The position numbers and the translations under genes were made by a program. This document shows, in pieces, positions 44,778 to 53,616 of a stretch of 64,000 nt of DNA. Position 1 is the first letter of the stretch. The number at the start of each line of letters is the position of its first letter. This DNA comes from a virus, in IMG/VR virus record IMGVR_UViG_3300047994_000066, positions 18,473-82,472 of that record; one strand, written 5' to 3'. The notes beneath the pieces were generated by a model. That model made no database searches, had not been told where the DNA came from, and worked only from the letters and a program-made list of their open reading frames with translations.

Positions 44778-46462
44778 TGTCAGTTATTGGTTCTAATGCA
44801 CCAGCACAAGATGCCGTTTTACTTCTTAATTTAACGACATCTGGTAACACCTCTAATGCATCTAATGCAGATTTTGGTTCACCTATTGATACCAATGGTC
44901 AAGGTTTTATCGTTTGGGAAATTTCAGGAAATTCTGCATACCAAATTATGATCGAAGGATCTCATGATCAATATTATTGGTCTACTATTTGGTCTCTTCC
45001 TGTTTCAGAATTATCTCAAGTAGATACTATTAATCAAGCTGGTCATTATCATTTTGAAACATCTACTCGATATATTCGTTATAGAATATCTTATACAAAT
45101 GGTCCTATTAATTTTACTTGTTATGGTCGTGCAGGTGGTGGCCCATCTGCCGCTGATCGTATATCACAAGCATTGGATTCAACAAGCAACGTTGCACTTT
45201 CTGTTGCTATTAACAATTTAAAGAAAGACGGAACAGGTGCATTATTTTTGTCAGATGCTGCTGGTCCATTTACAGCAACTCTAGAAAACGCATCAACAGT
45301 TCAAATCTACGATACAACTGGTTATAACAATATTGTTGTTCAACAAAACGGTGGTGGTTCTACCGCTGTAGCAATTTCTAATGACGGTTCAAACTGGTAT
45401 GCTGCTCAGGGTGTTAACCTTCAGACCGGTGCTATTGTTACTACGCTTGCTGCCAGTGCAATTATAGCTTTCTCATGTGCTGCTCGTTACATCAGATTTA
45501 CTGGAACATCAACTTCTGGTCAGATCATAACTTATTTCCGTACAACAGATGATCCTGCTGTTATTGATACAATTAACTTGGCTGAAATTGGTGGTTCAGC
45601 TGTATCATCTACTTCAGCACAGTTAGGTATTAATATAGTAAATGCCGCAGGTACAACACTTGCTGCTGCTGGTGGTGGTGGTTCAGCCAAAAACTCAATT
45701 GGTGTCACACAATCAACTGCTATCGCTCAGGCTGATGTGAGTGCTGGTGCATTTAACGGTGCTGGTCGTGTCAACGGTACAGTTATTTCTTCTACACAGG
45801 GTGGTGGTAGCGTAATAAGTGCCGAATTCAACGTGTCAGCATTGACTCTTGGTTCAGCAACCGCAGTGTTTGCAATTCTACAAGAATCTTCAGGTGGTAC
45901 CAATTTTACTGATATTTGGGTTTCTGATCCAATTACAACAACCGGTATTGTTCGTGTGCCAGCTATACCTATTCAAGGTCGTCGTCGTTGGGCAGTTCAT
46001 TCTGCTGGTGGTACTTCAACAACTGTTACAGTGTCAGTAGCTACTCTCGAACTTCCAACAGGAACATATCCGTTTACTAGACAGTTCCGTGATTATTATT
46101 CTGCTACAAACCCATTTGCAACAGTAATCAATGGTACAACACAAACAGCTAGCTCTTTGGTCCTAACCACGTTAGGGTCTACAACTACATTATTCAATGT
46201 TGAAGGATGTTTAGCATATACATTTTTTGTAACTGTTACAGGTGGCGTGCCTTCTACAAATCCAGTTTTAACTATTCAACTTTCACAGGATGGTACTAGC
46301 TGGGCTAACACTAGCTCTAATGTTACTCCAACGGCTGCTGGTACTTTCATGACAGCATTAAGCAATTTTCCTGCTAAGTATGCTCGATTAATTGTCTCAA
46401 CTGCCTCATCAGGAGGCACTGCCTATACTCTTGGAAACGTTGGCGTATACGGAATAGACTAA
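44777..46462 (+). CDS. large beta-rich virion protein, unknown
   Basis: 561 residues with at least three similar beta-sandwich-like units, each carrying a 'DG-x-x-W' turn (SHDQYYWSTIW, SNDGSNWYAAQ, SQDGTSWANT) followed by a KYARLIVS / RYIRFTG strand, a discoidin-like pattern typical of carbohydrate-binding folds. A surface role in host recognition is plausible but unproven. Its stop is inside CTAAATAA. Confidence 0.6.
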   Translation: MSVIGSNAPAQDAVLLLNLTTSGNTSNASNADFGSPIDTNGQGFIVWEISGNSAYQIMIEGSHDQYYWSTIWSLPVSELSQVDTINQAGHYHFETSTRYIRYRISYTNGPINFTCYGRAGGGPSAADRISQALDSTSNVALSVAINNLKKDGTGALFLSDAAGPFTATLENASTVQIYDTTGYNNIVVQQNGGGSTAVAISNDGSNWYAAQGVNLQTGAIVTTLAASAIIAFSCAARYIRFTGTSTSGQIITYFRTTDDPAVIDTINLAEIGGSAVSSTSAQLGINIVNAAGTTLAAAGGGGSAKNSIGVTQSTAIAQADVSAGAFNGAGRVNGTVISSTQGGGSVISAEFNVSALTLGSATAVFAILQESSGGTNFTDIWVSDPITTTGIVRVPAIPIQGRRRWAVHSAGGTSTTVTVSVATLELPTGTYPFTRQFRDYYSATNPFATVINGTTQTASSLVLTTLGSTTTLFNVEGCLAYTFFVTVTGGVPSTNPVLTIQLSQDGTSWANTSSNVTPTAAGTFMTALSNFPAKYARLIVSTASSGGTAYTLGNVGVYGID

Positions 46463-46466
46463 ATAA
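46459..46466 (+). promoter_or_regulatory. late-promoter motif CTAAATAA containing a stop codon
   Basis: GAC-TAA-ATAA ends the 561-residue gene and lies 26 bases before the next ATG at 46493. Confidence 0.6.
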
Positions 46467-46492
46467 GATAACCATTTCGGAGATTATTAAAG

Positions 46493-47116
46493 ATGTTAAT
46501 TCAAAATCAGGTTGGACCAATCGCCACAACTCAGTCTATCTCTCCTGGTGTTTTATCACCAATGCGTTCAGGTAACCTTGGTGATGCCATTGTTTCAGAA
46601 CTTCATGGACGTTATTACGAAACAACTTATCGTAAGGCTAAATTTTCAGGTGCTGTTGCGCAGGTTACTACCTCAGCAGCACTTGCTACAACTGTCACAG
46701 GTTTGATTTTGACCAACCCATTGGGTTCAACAGTCAATTTGGTGTTGTCTAAGTTTGGATATGCATTTGATGTAGTATCTACGGGTCTTGCCGGTATTGG
46801 ATTGGCATATGGTTATAACAGTTCAACAGCAGTCACCCAGACCACACCTATCACTCCAAAGAACAACTTTGTTGGCGGTCCATCAGGACAGGGTTTGTTG
46901 GCTTCTGCTGCGACAGTTCCAACTGCTAGCACGCTTCAGTACATTTTTGATGCTACTGCTACTGTCGCTATATCAACTATTATGATCCACGGTTTGGTTG
47001 ATCTAGAAGGCTCAATCATTCTTCCACCGGGTGCATATGTCCAAACATACACCACAGTTGCATCTGGTACCTCAGGTGGTTACTTTAGTTTTGCTTGGGA
47101 AGAAGTTCCAGTCTAA
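46493..47116 (+). CDS. hypothetical virion protein, 207 aa
   Basis: Beta-rich protein, alanine/threonine-rich, with a hydrophobic YVQTYTTVASGTSGGYFSFA end that looks like a strand pair. The pattern IHGLVDLEGSIILPPGAYV resembles trimeric shell or decoration proteins but no family is certain. The stop is at the base of a perfect hairpin covering the next ribosome site. Confidence 0.6.
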   Translation: MLIQNQVGPIATTQSISPGVLSPMRSGNLGDAIVSELHGRYYETTYRKAKFSGAVAQVTTSAALATTVTGLILTNPLGSTVNLVLSKFGYAFDVVSTGLAGIGLAYGYNSSTAVTQTTPITPKNNFVGGPSGQGLLASAATVPTASTLQYIFDATATVAISTIMIHGLVDLEGSIILPPGAYVQTYTTVASGTSGGYFSFAWEEVPV

Positions 47117-47136
47117 CCGACTTGGTAGGTTAGACT
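47110..47136 (+). promoter_or_regulatory. perfect 9-bp hairpin between two cistrons
   Basis: AGTCTAACC (47110-47118) and GGTTAGACT (47128-47136) are exact complements around a 9-base loop. The stem includes the stop TAA of the upstream gene and the only ribosome-site-like bases (GGTAGG) before the ATG at 47137. It has no T run, so translational control or coupling is more likely than termination. Confidence 0.55.
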
Positions 47137-47403
47137 ATGCAACAGATTAGCAATGCTCAAATAAATCTAGTTAGTAGTAATGGAACACTCCAGTTCAACA
47201 ACGCAAACACGTTGACTGGAGTTGCAAATATCACTTACAACGTTGTAGCCAGCATGATGAGCGTAGATGCCAATGTGCGTGTTGCTAATTCAAATATGCT
47301 TTTATTTGGCGGTGCTCAAGCCAACGGTCAATCTAATTCACGATTTGCTGTCACTTACAATGCAGCAGCGGTTTCATTGGATTTCATGGTATATCCGAGC
47401 TAA
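47137..47403 (+). CDS. hypothetical protein, 88 aa
   Basis: Start immediately follows the hairpin. The protein is Asn/Ala-rich and beta-like (ISNAQINLVSSNGTLQF, LTGVANITYNVV), resembling short pieces of the fibre modules nearby. It may be a small fibre-associated protein or a fragment. Three bases separate it from the next gene. Confidence 0.5.
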   Translation: MQQISNAQINLVSSNGTLQFNNANTLTGVANITYNVVASMMSVDANVRVANSNMLLFGGAQANGQSNSRFAVTYNAAAVSLDFMVYPS

Positions 47404-47406
47404 TTC

Positions 47407-48312
47407 ATGACTAGCTACGTTAGACAATGTAAATTTTTTGATTATGGCAATCCAGGTGAACAAGCTTGGATATCAACTACATTACCCGAAGCTACTCTTC
47501 AGGGTTCTACTTTGCTTATATTTGGTGCTGTTTCTTTTTATGCAGGAACTCGCCCATCAGCAAATATCAATCCCACTCAGAATGATGGTTACCCTACCGG
47601 TGATGTGGTAAACGGGCAATATACAGAACTTCAGAACTTTGTAGATACTCAAAACGATTCATACCTAGCATTAGGTTTATACATTAAGCAGAATGCTAAT
47701 GCTGTTCCTTCAGGTACCACATTCACTCAGAACTATACAGCCGGTGACGATTATATCGCTATGGCTGTCGTTGAAGTTGCCGGTGTATCTGCCAATAGTC
47801 TAATAACTTCTCAGAATGTTGTTCAGGTTAGTTTAGCATCAGGCACCAACAATATAACAACAGGAAATGCTGCTCTTGGTTCTAATCCCTGTATTGTAAT
47901 AGGTTTGAGCGTAGGTGCTGCTAATCAGCTTGAACCTAATCCAGGCACTGCTGCAAATTCTCAAAACACTGGCTTTGGTTGGGGAAGTGCAAACTCTGCT
48001 TTAATCGAATCACAACACTTTACCAATCCTGGTTCTAATACGATTTATTTCTCTGCTCCGGGAACAGATGATTATATGACTGTAACCGTTGCTCTATCTG
48101 ATAGTGTGACAGCGGCAGCGAATGTTTTTAGGATGTTCTCAAACGGTTCAATACAAGCGCACCTATTCTCACAAGGTCCATTGCCAGCTAATACAGCAAT
48201 GCGTATGTATTCTAATAATACTCTTCACTCAGCTAATCTAGTAACAGGTTACCCGAACATAAAGCTCTATGCGAACGGCACCCTTCAATGTAATACGACG
48301 ATTATAGTCTAA
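47407..48312 (+). CDS. hypothetical virion protein with C-terminal repeats
   Basis: 301 residues. The C-terminal 60 residues contain three similar short repeats (RMFSNGSIQAHLF, RMYSNNTLHSANL, KLYANGTLQCNTT), suggesting a small beta-helix or trimer tip. The first 230 residues are a beta-rich domain with no recognised family. The stop is inside CTAAATAG. Its location suggests a fibre or baseplate decoration. Confidence 0.6.
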   Translation: MTSYVRQCKFFDYGNPGEQAWISTTLPEATLQGSTLLIFGAVSFYAGTRPSANINPTQNDGYPTGDVVNGQYTELQNFVDTQNDSYLALGLYIKQNANAVPSGTTFTQNYTAGDDYIAMAVVEVAGVSANSLITSQNVVQVSLASGTNNITTGNAALGSNPCIVIGLSVGAANQLEPNPGTAANSQNTGFGWGSANSALIESQHFTNPGSNTIYFSAPGTDDYMTVTVALSDSVTAAANVFRMFSNGSIQAHLFSQGPLPANTAMRMYSNNTLHSANLVTGYPNIKLYANGTLQCNTTIIV

Positions 48313-48316
48313 ATAG
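48309..48316 (+). promoter_or_regulatory. late-promoter motif CTAAATAG containing a stop codon
   Basis: GTC-TAA-ATAG ends the 301-residue gene and lies 17 bases before the ATG at 48334. Confidence 0.58.
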
Positions 48317-48333
48317 ACAAAACAGGAACTCTC

Positions 48334-48915
48334 ATGGCTACCCAAACTTTATTCGTCACACAAGGTACAGATTTCAGTACTAGCATGGTACTTTATAACG
48401 ATTACGGCACTGCTATTAATGTTGCTAATTACACTTTCGCTGGTGCTGTACGTCAGAATCCTTATTCAAATTACCCATCTGCAAACCTTAAGATTACGGT
48501 AGTCGATGCTGCCAATGGCAATAGTATTATTAGTCTCGATGCTGCCAATACGGCTAATATGGGGATCGGTAGCTACATTTATTCTGTAGTGGCTAACACG
48601 GGAACCAACACAGCATTACTCCTTTCAGGAGACTTTATAGTTGGTCCTAGCGCATTGGTTACTCAACCACTTCCTGCAAATGTTACTAACCAGGTATTAG
48701 ATGACACTTTCTACGCATTGTCAGGCCAGAACAGTTTCTATCTTTCATACACACCTGCCAATACATCGAACGTTACTATTATCTATAATAATGTAACGCT
48801 TCCTAACAACGTCAACGTCTACACAATCACTGGTCAAGTATTAATATTTGCCAACAGTGCTGCTCAAGGTGATGTTATCCAGGCAAACGAAAACGTCTCT
48901 GTAGTTGTTCTTTAA
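48334..48915 (+). CDS. two-domain virion protein, unknown
   Basis: 193 residues. Residues 1-105 form an Ig-like or BppU-like beta domain (VTQGTDFSTSMVLYND ... YTFAGAVRQNP ... GSYIYSVVAN). Residues 115-193 repeat the fibre module that in other genes reads [10 protein letters not shown] (here VTIIYNNVTLPNNVNVYTI ... GDVIQANE). This links it to the fibre system. It has an ACAGGAACTCTC leader. Confidence 0.6.
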   Translation: MATQTLFVTQGTDFSTSMVLYNDYGTAINVANYTFAGAVRQNPYSNYPSANLKITVVDAANGNSIISLDAANTANMGIGSYIYSVVANTGTNTALLLSGDFIVGPSALVTQPLPANVTNQVLDDTFYALSGQNSFYLSYTPANTSNVTIIYNNVTLPNNVNVYTITGQVLIFANSAAQGDVIQANENVSVVVL

Positions 48916-48918
48916 GAC

Positions 48919-48926
48919 CTAAATAA
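48919..48926 (+). promoter_or_regulatory. late-promoter motif CTAAATAA
   Basis: It lies three bases after the TAA of the preceding gene and 21 bases before the ATG at 48948. Confidence 0.6.
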
Positions 48927-48947
48927 ACGATTCATCAAGGAACTTAA

Positions 48948-49754
48948 ATGTCACAAGAACAACCGTTTTTACAGCAAGTTCGTAACACTGCCAATGTGAC
49001 TTTGGATGTGCTATTAACCAATCTATCTGCCAACATAGGCACCGCTTATGGGCAGGCTAATCTTGCTTATACTACTGCTAATGCCGCATATGCTCAAGCG
49101 AATGTAGGTGTTCTTATTGGTGAAGAAGCCTATGCCCAAGCAAATAGCGCATACGCTCAAGCAAACCTTGCATACACAGCAGGTAACAGCGGTATCAGTG
49201 CAGCAGCTTCAGCTTTAACTGTTGCAGAAGCTGCTTATGGAACAGCCAACGCCGGTATTGCTTATTCTGGCGTAAGTGCAGGAACTTATGGTTCAGGTTC
49301 TCAAATTCCAGTAGTGACACTCGATTATCGCGGTCGTGTTACAAGCGCATATACAACATCATATAATCAATTCACTTCATCTGGTTCTGGTATTGTTCCA
49401 GCATCCGGTGGTGGAACAACTAATTTTCTTCGTGCAGATGGTACGTGGAATGCTATCGCAGCTGTCTATTCAGCAACGTTGGCAAGCAATGGTCATATCT
49501 ATTTGGCATCCACTGCGGGAAACATTTTAGTTCAATGGGCAGTTTATGGTGCTAATATTAACGGTGATGCAGGACCTTACAATTTTAGTTTTCCTGTTTC
49601 ATTTTCTAATACACCATACTGTGTCGTTCCTATCACGAATGCTAAATTGGCATTTGGTTTAGCCTCAAGCAATTCAACCAGTTTTGGTGTTTATAGCTGT
49701 ACCGGTGCCTCTACCTGTACTGAAGTATTTGTTCTTGCAATAGGACCAGCATAA
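48948..49754 (+). CDS. short tail-fibre-like protein
   Basis: 268 residues. The N-terminus (QVRNTANVTLDVLLTNL) matches that of the fibre at 39237. Then comes an alanine-rich helix with repeated AYAQAN units (a coiled-coil stalk). The C-terminal part (SAGTYGSG ... TLDYRGRVT ... [11 protein letters not shown] ... LRADGTW) is the same module as at the end of the fibre at 34956, with a gp53-like tip. It is the last fibre-region gene and overlaps gp13 by one base. Confidence 0.7.
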   Translation: MSQEQPFLQQVRNTANVTLDVLLTNLSANIGTAYGQANLAYTTANAAYAQANVGVLIGEEAYAQANSAYAQANLAYTAGNSGISAAASALTVAEAAYGTANAGIAYSGVSAGTYGSGSQIPVVTLDYRGRVTSAYTTSYNQFTSSGSGIVPASGGGTTNFLRADGTWNAIAAVYSATLASNGHIYLASTAGNILVQWAVYGANINGDAGPYNFSFPVSFSNTPYCVVPITNAKLAFGLASSNSTSFGVYSCTGASTCTEVFVLAIGPA

Positions 49755-50527
49755 TGAAACCTACTTCAAGACAAGAACTCATACAATATTGTTTTCGTAG
49801 GCTTGGTCAAGGTGCCATTGATATTAATGTTACATTAGAACAAGCAGATGATCGTATTGATGACACACTCGATTACTTCACTGAATTTCATTTTGATGGT
49901 GTTGAAAAGCAATACCTAAGTATGCTTGTGACTGCAAACGTCATGGCTAATCAGTATTTCACAATGCCTAACAATGTATTTAATGTCACTCGTATTTTTC
50001 CATTGAACACCACATCTGTTGGTAACAGCCAAGACTTCAACATCTTCGACTTGAACTATCAAATTCGTTTGAATGAATTGTATGACTTCACTAGCGCCGA
50101 TTATGTGTATTTTGAATTGGCTAATGAACACATTCGTACACTTGAAATGTTGTTTATTGGTGATGTTCCTATCCGTTACAATAGGAACACCAACATCTTA
50201 TATACAGACTTGAACTGGGGACAGGGTACTGGTGGCCCTAACGCTGATGTGAGCATAGGTTCTTATGTTGTGGCTGAAGTCTATACATATCTACCGCAAG
50301 GTGATGGAAGATTTTGGTCAGACATTTGGCTCAAGCAATATGCAACAGCAATGATAAAACAACAATGGGGAACAAATCTCAAAAAGACAAGTTCTACTGC
50401 TGTTCTTCCTGGTGGAATAACAGTCAACGGACAGAAAATCTATGATGAAGCCACTCAAGAAATTGCTGATCTTAAAGAACAAATTATGAGTATATTTTCT
50501 GCGCCTCCGATGTGGGAAGTTGGTTAA
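49754..50527 (+). CDS. 13: neck protein, T4 gp13-like
   Basis: 257 residues. With gp14, gp13 closes the head after packaging and forms the tail-joining platform. The family pattern is visible: TSRQELIQYCFRRLGQGAI, VEQADDRIDD-type helix (LEQADDRIDDTLDYF), VFNVTRIFP and the closing WLKQYATAMIKQQWGTNL helix. It precedes gp14 with a 50-residue zinc-finger-like gene in between. Confidence 0.86.
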   Translation: MKPTSRQELIQYCFRRLGQGAIDINVTLEQADDRIDDTLDYFTEFHFDGVEKQYLSMLVTANVMANQYFTMPNNVFNVTRIFPLNTTSVGNSQDFNIFDLNYQIRLNELYDFTSADYVYFELANEHIRTLEMLFIGDVPIRYNRNTNILYTDLNWGQGTGGPNADVSIGSYVVAEVYTYLPQGDGRFWSDIWLKQYATAMIKQQWGTNLKKTSSTAVLPGGITVNGQKIYDEATQEIADLKEQIMSIFSAPPMWEVG

Positions 50528-50531
50528 ATTA

Positions 50532-50684
50532 ATGAAATACCTACATCATGTAATTCCAAAACACATGGGCGGCACCGATGATCCTTCTAATTTGATTGAA
50601 CGTACTTGCCCACACTGCCATAAAAGTGGTCGCGGAAATATCATGTTGCGTCATCACTTCGACAATTGCAAGGCAGCAGCGTAA
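50532..50684 (+). CDS. 50-aa zinc-finger-like protein between gp13 and gp14
   Basis: ATG 50532 gives 50 residues. The C-terminal half is TCPHCHKSGRGNIMLRHHFD followed by NC, a C-X2-C ... H-X4-C arrangement found in small phage zinc-finger proteins and at the N-terminus of some HNH endonucleases. No nuclease domain is attached. The TAA overlaps the gp14 ATG (TAATG), supporting translation. Confidence 0.6.
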   Translation: MKYLHHVIPKHMGGTDDPSNLIERTCPHCHKSGRGNIMLRHHFDNCKAAA

Positions 50685-51586
50685 TGGTAACCCGCACAAT
50701 AATGAACAACTTCAACAGTGGCGCAGATCAGCGTCTCATGGAAGATTTGTTCAATGAATTTGTACAAACATGGGGCATCGATGTGGCCTATATCCCACGC
50801 GACAGCAGTGATCCTAATGGATTTGATTTGCTTTTTGGTGATGACCCAGTCAAAAAATTCACAAACAACTACACAATTGAATGCTACGTGCAATCAGTAG
50901 ACAACTTTGAGGGTGGGGAGTTTTACAGTAAATTCGGCTTAATGGTAAAGAAACAAGCTAGATTTCTTATGCCTAATCGTGCATGGAAGCGTGAAGTTCA
51001 AGGTGCTTATCTACGTCCACGCGAAGGTGATTTGTTGTGGCTATCTAATTTTGGTGCCCTATTTGAAATTAAGTATGTCGATGAAGAATACTTTTTCTAC
51101 CCATTTGGAAAAGGTGTATCCGATCCAACAGCGCCAGAAACAAACTTTTATGCATTCTCATTGGTAGTCGAGAAGTTTCGTTATAACGATGAAACTATTC
51201 AAACATCTGTTCCTGAAATATCAAATGCTGTAAACAGTATCATTGCTACATACGCTTTCAACATGGTCAATACTGGTTCAGGTATCTATAACGTTGGCGA
51301 TATAGTTTATCAAACAAGCAATAACAATATTAATGGTCTACAAACAGCCAACGCAATTGTCACCAGTTGGGATGAGCCTTCAGCCGTATTGCAGTTGAAT
51401 ACTATCAGCGGTCTATTCCTACCTAACGTCAGCATATTTGATGCAAGCACTGGAGCAACATGGACAGTGAACAATTACAGTATGTTGACTAATACGAACA
51501 ATCCATTCATGGATAATCCTGGTATCAATGAAGCGGCTAACACTATCTTAAATTTCAGTGAAACAAATCCTTTTGGTGATAGCTAA
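50684..51586 (+). CDS. 14: neck protein, T4 gp14-like
   Basis: 300 residues from the ATG in the TAATG overlap (an upstream in-frame ATG at 50666 lies inside the zinc-finger gene and is less likely). The family pattern appears as SGADQRLMEDLFNEF, VAYIPRD, a FGLMVKKQARFLM strand and RPREGDLLWL. T4 gp14 has 256 residues; the extra C-terminal part is Asn/Thr-rich. It overlaps gp15 by one base. Confidence 0.85.
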   Translation: MVTRTIMNNFNSGADQRLMEDLFNEFVQTWGIDVAYIPRDSSDPNGFDLLFGDDPVKKFTNNYTIECYVQSVDNFEGGEFYSKFGLMVKKQARFLMPNRAWKREVQGAYLRPREGDLLWLSNFGALFEIKYVDEEYFFYPFGKGVSDPTAPETNFYAFSLVVEKFRYNDETIQTSVPEISNAVNSIIATYAFNMVNTGSGIYNVGDIVYQTSNNNINGLQTANAIVTSWDEPSAVLQLNTISGLFLPNVSIFDASTGATWTVNNYSMLTNTNNPFMDNPGINEAANTILNFSETNPFGDS

Positions 51587-52605
51587 TGTTTGGTAACAAT
51601 CCTTATTATTTTCGTACAATTCGTAATTGTGTAGTCGCATTTGGTTCTTTATTCGACAACATGATCATGGTCAAGTACATCGATGGTGTGACTGAAAAGT
51701 CACGCATTGTCGTGCCATTGACGTATGAAGGCAAAGAAGATTTTATTACTCGTTTAGTTGATAATCCTCGTTTGGCTAAACCTATTGAAATTTCACTACC
51801 TCGTGCATCATTCGCTATCACAAGCTATAACTATGCCCCTAATAGAAAGCTAAGCACATACAATAGCATTACTGTTCCTGGTGTTAATGGTGCGGCAGAT
51901 CAACAGTATCAACCAGTCCCATGGGATCTAGGTTTCGAGCTATGCATTTATGTTCGCAACGTAGAAGATGGTACACAGTTAATCGAACAAATTCTTCCTG
52001 TATTCGTACCAAATTACACATTGACAATCAATTACGTTCCAGAATTGGGAATTTCACGCAACGTTCCATTGATGTTAAACAGTGTCACTTGTTCTAATGA
52101 ATATGAAGGCGCTGCTCCAGATCAAGAGCGCACAATCATTTGGACACTTGGTTTTACAATGCAAGCTCAGTTGTTTGGCCCAATTACAACAGGCAATGTT
52201 ATCACTCAAGTATCAACTAACTTCTTTATCGATACTCAGCTTGGTTCTAATGGCTTGGCTTCTGATGTTGAAATCTTCTTGTCTGATACAGCCGGTGGCA
52301 GCGGCAATTATCAGATCAACGAAATCGTTTATCAGGGTGCAAACCTTCCAGACGCTACAGCTACAGGTACTGTTTCTACATGGAATGCAACAGGAAATGT
52401 GTTGGTATTGGCTAATGTTTCTGGATCATTCTTAGCCAATGCAACAATCATTGGTGCCACAACCGGAGCTATATACTACGTAGGTTCTATTACACCAGAT
52501 GTATTAATGGCTAATGTTACGATCACACCATTACCTGCCGGTGCAAACTCTAGCAACGCTTATGGTTTCGATACAGTGATCACGGAGTACCCAAAGACGG
52601 TTTAA
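51586..52605 (+). CDS. 15: tail completion / sheath stabiliser, T4 gp15-like
   Basis: 339 residues (T4 gp15: 272). gp15 forms the hexameric ring on the finished tail that joins the neck. The N-terminal part has YYFRTIRNCVVAFGSLFDNM, VPLTYEGKEDFITRL and PRASFAITSYNYAPNRKL, all expected for gp15. The C-terminal 90 residues (SDTAGGSGNYQINEIVYQG ...) are an added beta domain that resembles the insert in gp14 here (YNVGDIVYQTSN). Confidence 0.86.
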   Translation: MFGNNPYYFRTIRNCVVAFGSLFDNMIMVKYIDGVTEKSRIVVPLTYEGKEDFITRLVDNPRLAKPIEISLPRASFAITSYNYAPNRKLSTYNSITVPGVNGAADQQYQPVPWDLGFELCIYVRNVEDGTQLIEQILPVFVPNYTLTINYVPELGISRNVPLMLNSVTCSNEYEGAAPDQERTIIWTLGFTMQAQLFGPITTGNVITQVSTNFFIDTQLGSNGLASDVEIFLSDTAGGSGNYQINEIVYQGANLPDATATGTVSTWNATGNVLVLANVSGSFLANATIIGATTGAIYYVGSITPDVLMANVTITPLPAGANSSNAYGFDTVITEYPKTV

Positions 52606-52609
52606 AATT

Positions 52610-53113
52610 ATGACAGATACAGATAGTCCACTTGCCTCAGCACTTGGAGTGATATTAGCAGCCGACCAAGTTAAGTCGGATATTGAATTGAAGAAAACAG
52701 TAGCTGCTAGCCTACCTCCTGAAACGAAAGCCAATAACGATGCAGAATTTGCTCGTGAAACCCTTTACGACATGATCAATAAAAGCAACGAGAGCATCGT
52801 AGAACTTATGCGCGTTGCTAAAGAGTCTATGTCTGCTCGTCATTATGAAGTCCTTGCTCAGATGATTAATGGCAATGCAATCATGGCCGATAAGCTATTG
52901 AAGATTCATGCCGATCACCAGACAGTTCAAAACAATGCTGTCAATCTTGCACGTAATAGGGGTGGTGCAGTTCCAGGTTCCAATGTGCAAATTCAAAATG
53001 CTGTATTTGTCGGCACCACAAAAGAGTTGTTAGATATGGTAAAATCAACACAACAAAATCAAGTTATTGAAGCTGAATCGAGAGAAATTATAGATGATTC
53101 TATAAATAAATAA
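52610..53113 (+). CDS. 16: terminase small subunit, T4 gp16-like
   Basis: 167 residues (T4 gp16: 164). It regulates the motor and helps recognise DNA during packaging. The central helical pair is visible (ARETLYDMINKSNESIVELM and SARHYEVLAQMINGNAI), followed by a KLLKIHADHQ helix. Its last codons form a TATAAATA motif, and the stop overlaps the HNH gene by one base. Confidence 0.84.
   Translation: MTDTDSPLASALGVILAADQVKSDIELKKTVAASLPPETKANNDAEFARETLYDMINKSNESIVELMRVAKESMSARHYEVLAQMINGNAIMADKLLKIHADHQTVQNNAVNLARNRGGAVPGSNVQIQNAVFVGTTKELLDMVKSTQQNQVIEAESREIIDDSINK
53101..53108 (+). promoter_or_regulatory. TATAAATA motif at the end of the terminase small-subunit gene
   Basis: An exact T4 late consensus lies inside the last codons of the gp16-like gene, four bases before the HNH ATG. 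A transcript starting here would miss that ATG but could serve the large terminase 500 bases downstream. The match may also be chance in AT-rich codons. Confidence 0.4.
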
Positions 53114-53616
53114 TGACCCCTAGACAGATAGCATTACAAAATAATCAAAAATTTTATCATGGTCGTTCGTGTAAAAACGGTCATACCAAAAAATACACAT
53201 CATCGAGGCGATGTGTTGAATGCTTTGGAGAAGAATACCGCGATAGAATATACGATATAAATCTCGAATGGCAAAAGAAATATCGAACAGTAAATAAAGA
53301 AACTGTTAGAGAAAATAATAAAAAGTGGTACACATCTCCTAAGGGTAAAGCCACCATGGGTGCAACTACCAGAAAAAGACAAGCTTCTAAATTACAAAGA
53401 ACACCAAATTGGTTAACTGAAGAAGATTTAGAAATCATCAAGCAGTCATATCAGACAGCAGTTGAAATATCTGAAGAAACCGGCATAAAACATGTCGTGG
53501 ATCATATTATTCCTCTCCAGGGAAGAAACGTGTCCGGGCTGCATGTGCCATCTAACATTCAAATTATTAGCCAAATTAAAAATATTAAGAAAAGTAACAG
53601 ATACGAAATTCTATGA
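53113..53616 (+). CDS. HNH endonuclease inserted between terminase subunits
   Basis: 167 residues. The N-terminus has paired cysteines (SCKNGHTKK ... RRCVECFGEEY), a zinc-ribbon-like start. The HNH core is KHVVDHIIPLQGRNVSG ... HVPSNIQIIS with metal-binding His and Asp residues and the terminal Asn. It is a free-standing homing-type enzyme overlapping both terminase genes by 1-4 bases. In some phages HNH proteins assist terminase cutting, so it could be either a selfish element or a packaging helper. Confidence 0.82.
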   Translation: MTPRQIALQNNQKFYHGRSCKNGHTKKYTSSRRCVECFGEEYRDRIYDINLEWQKKYRTVNKETVRENNKKWYTSPKGKATMGATTRKRQASKLQRTPNWLTEEDLEIIKQSYQTAVEISEETGIKHVVDHIIPLQGRNVSGLHVPSNIQIISQIKNIKKSNRYEIL

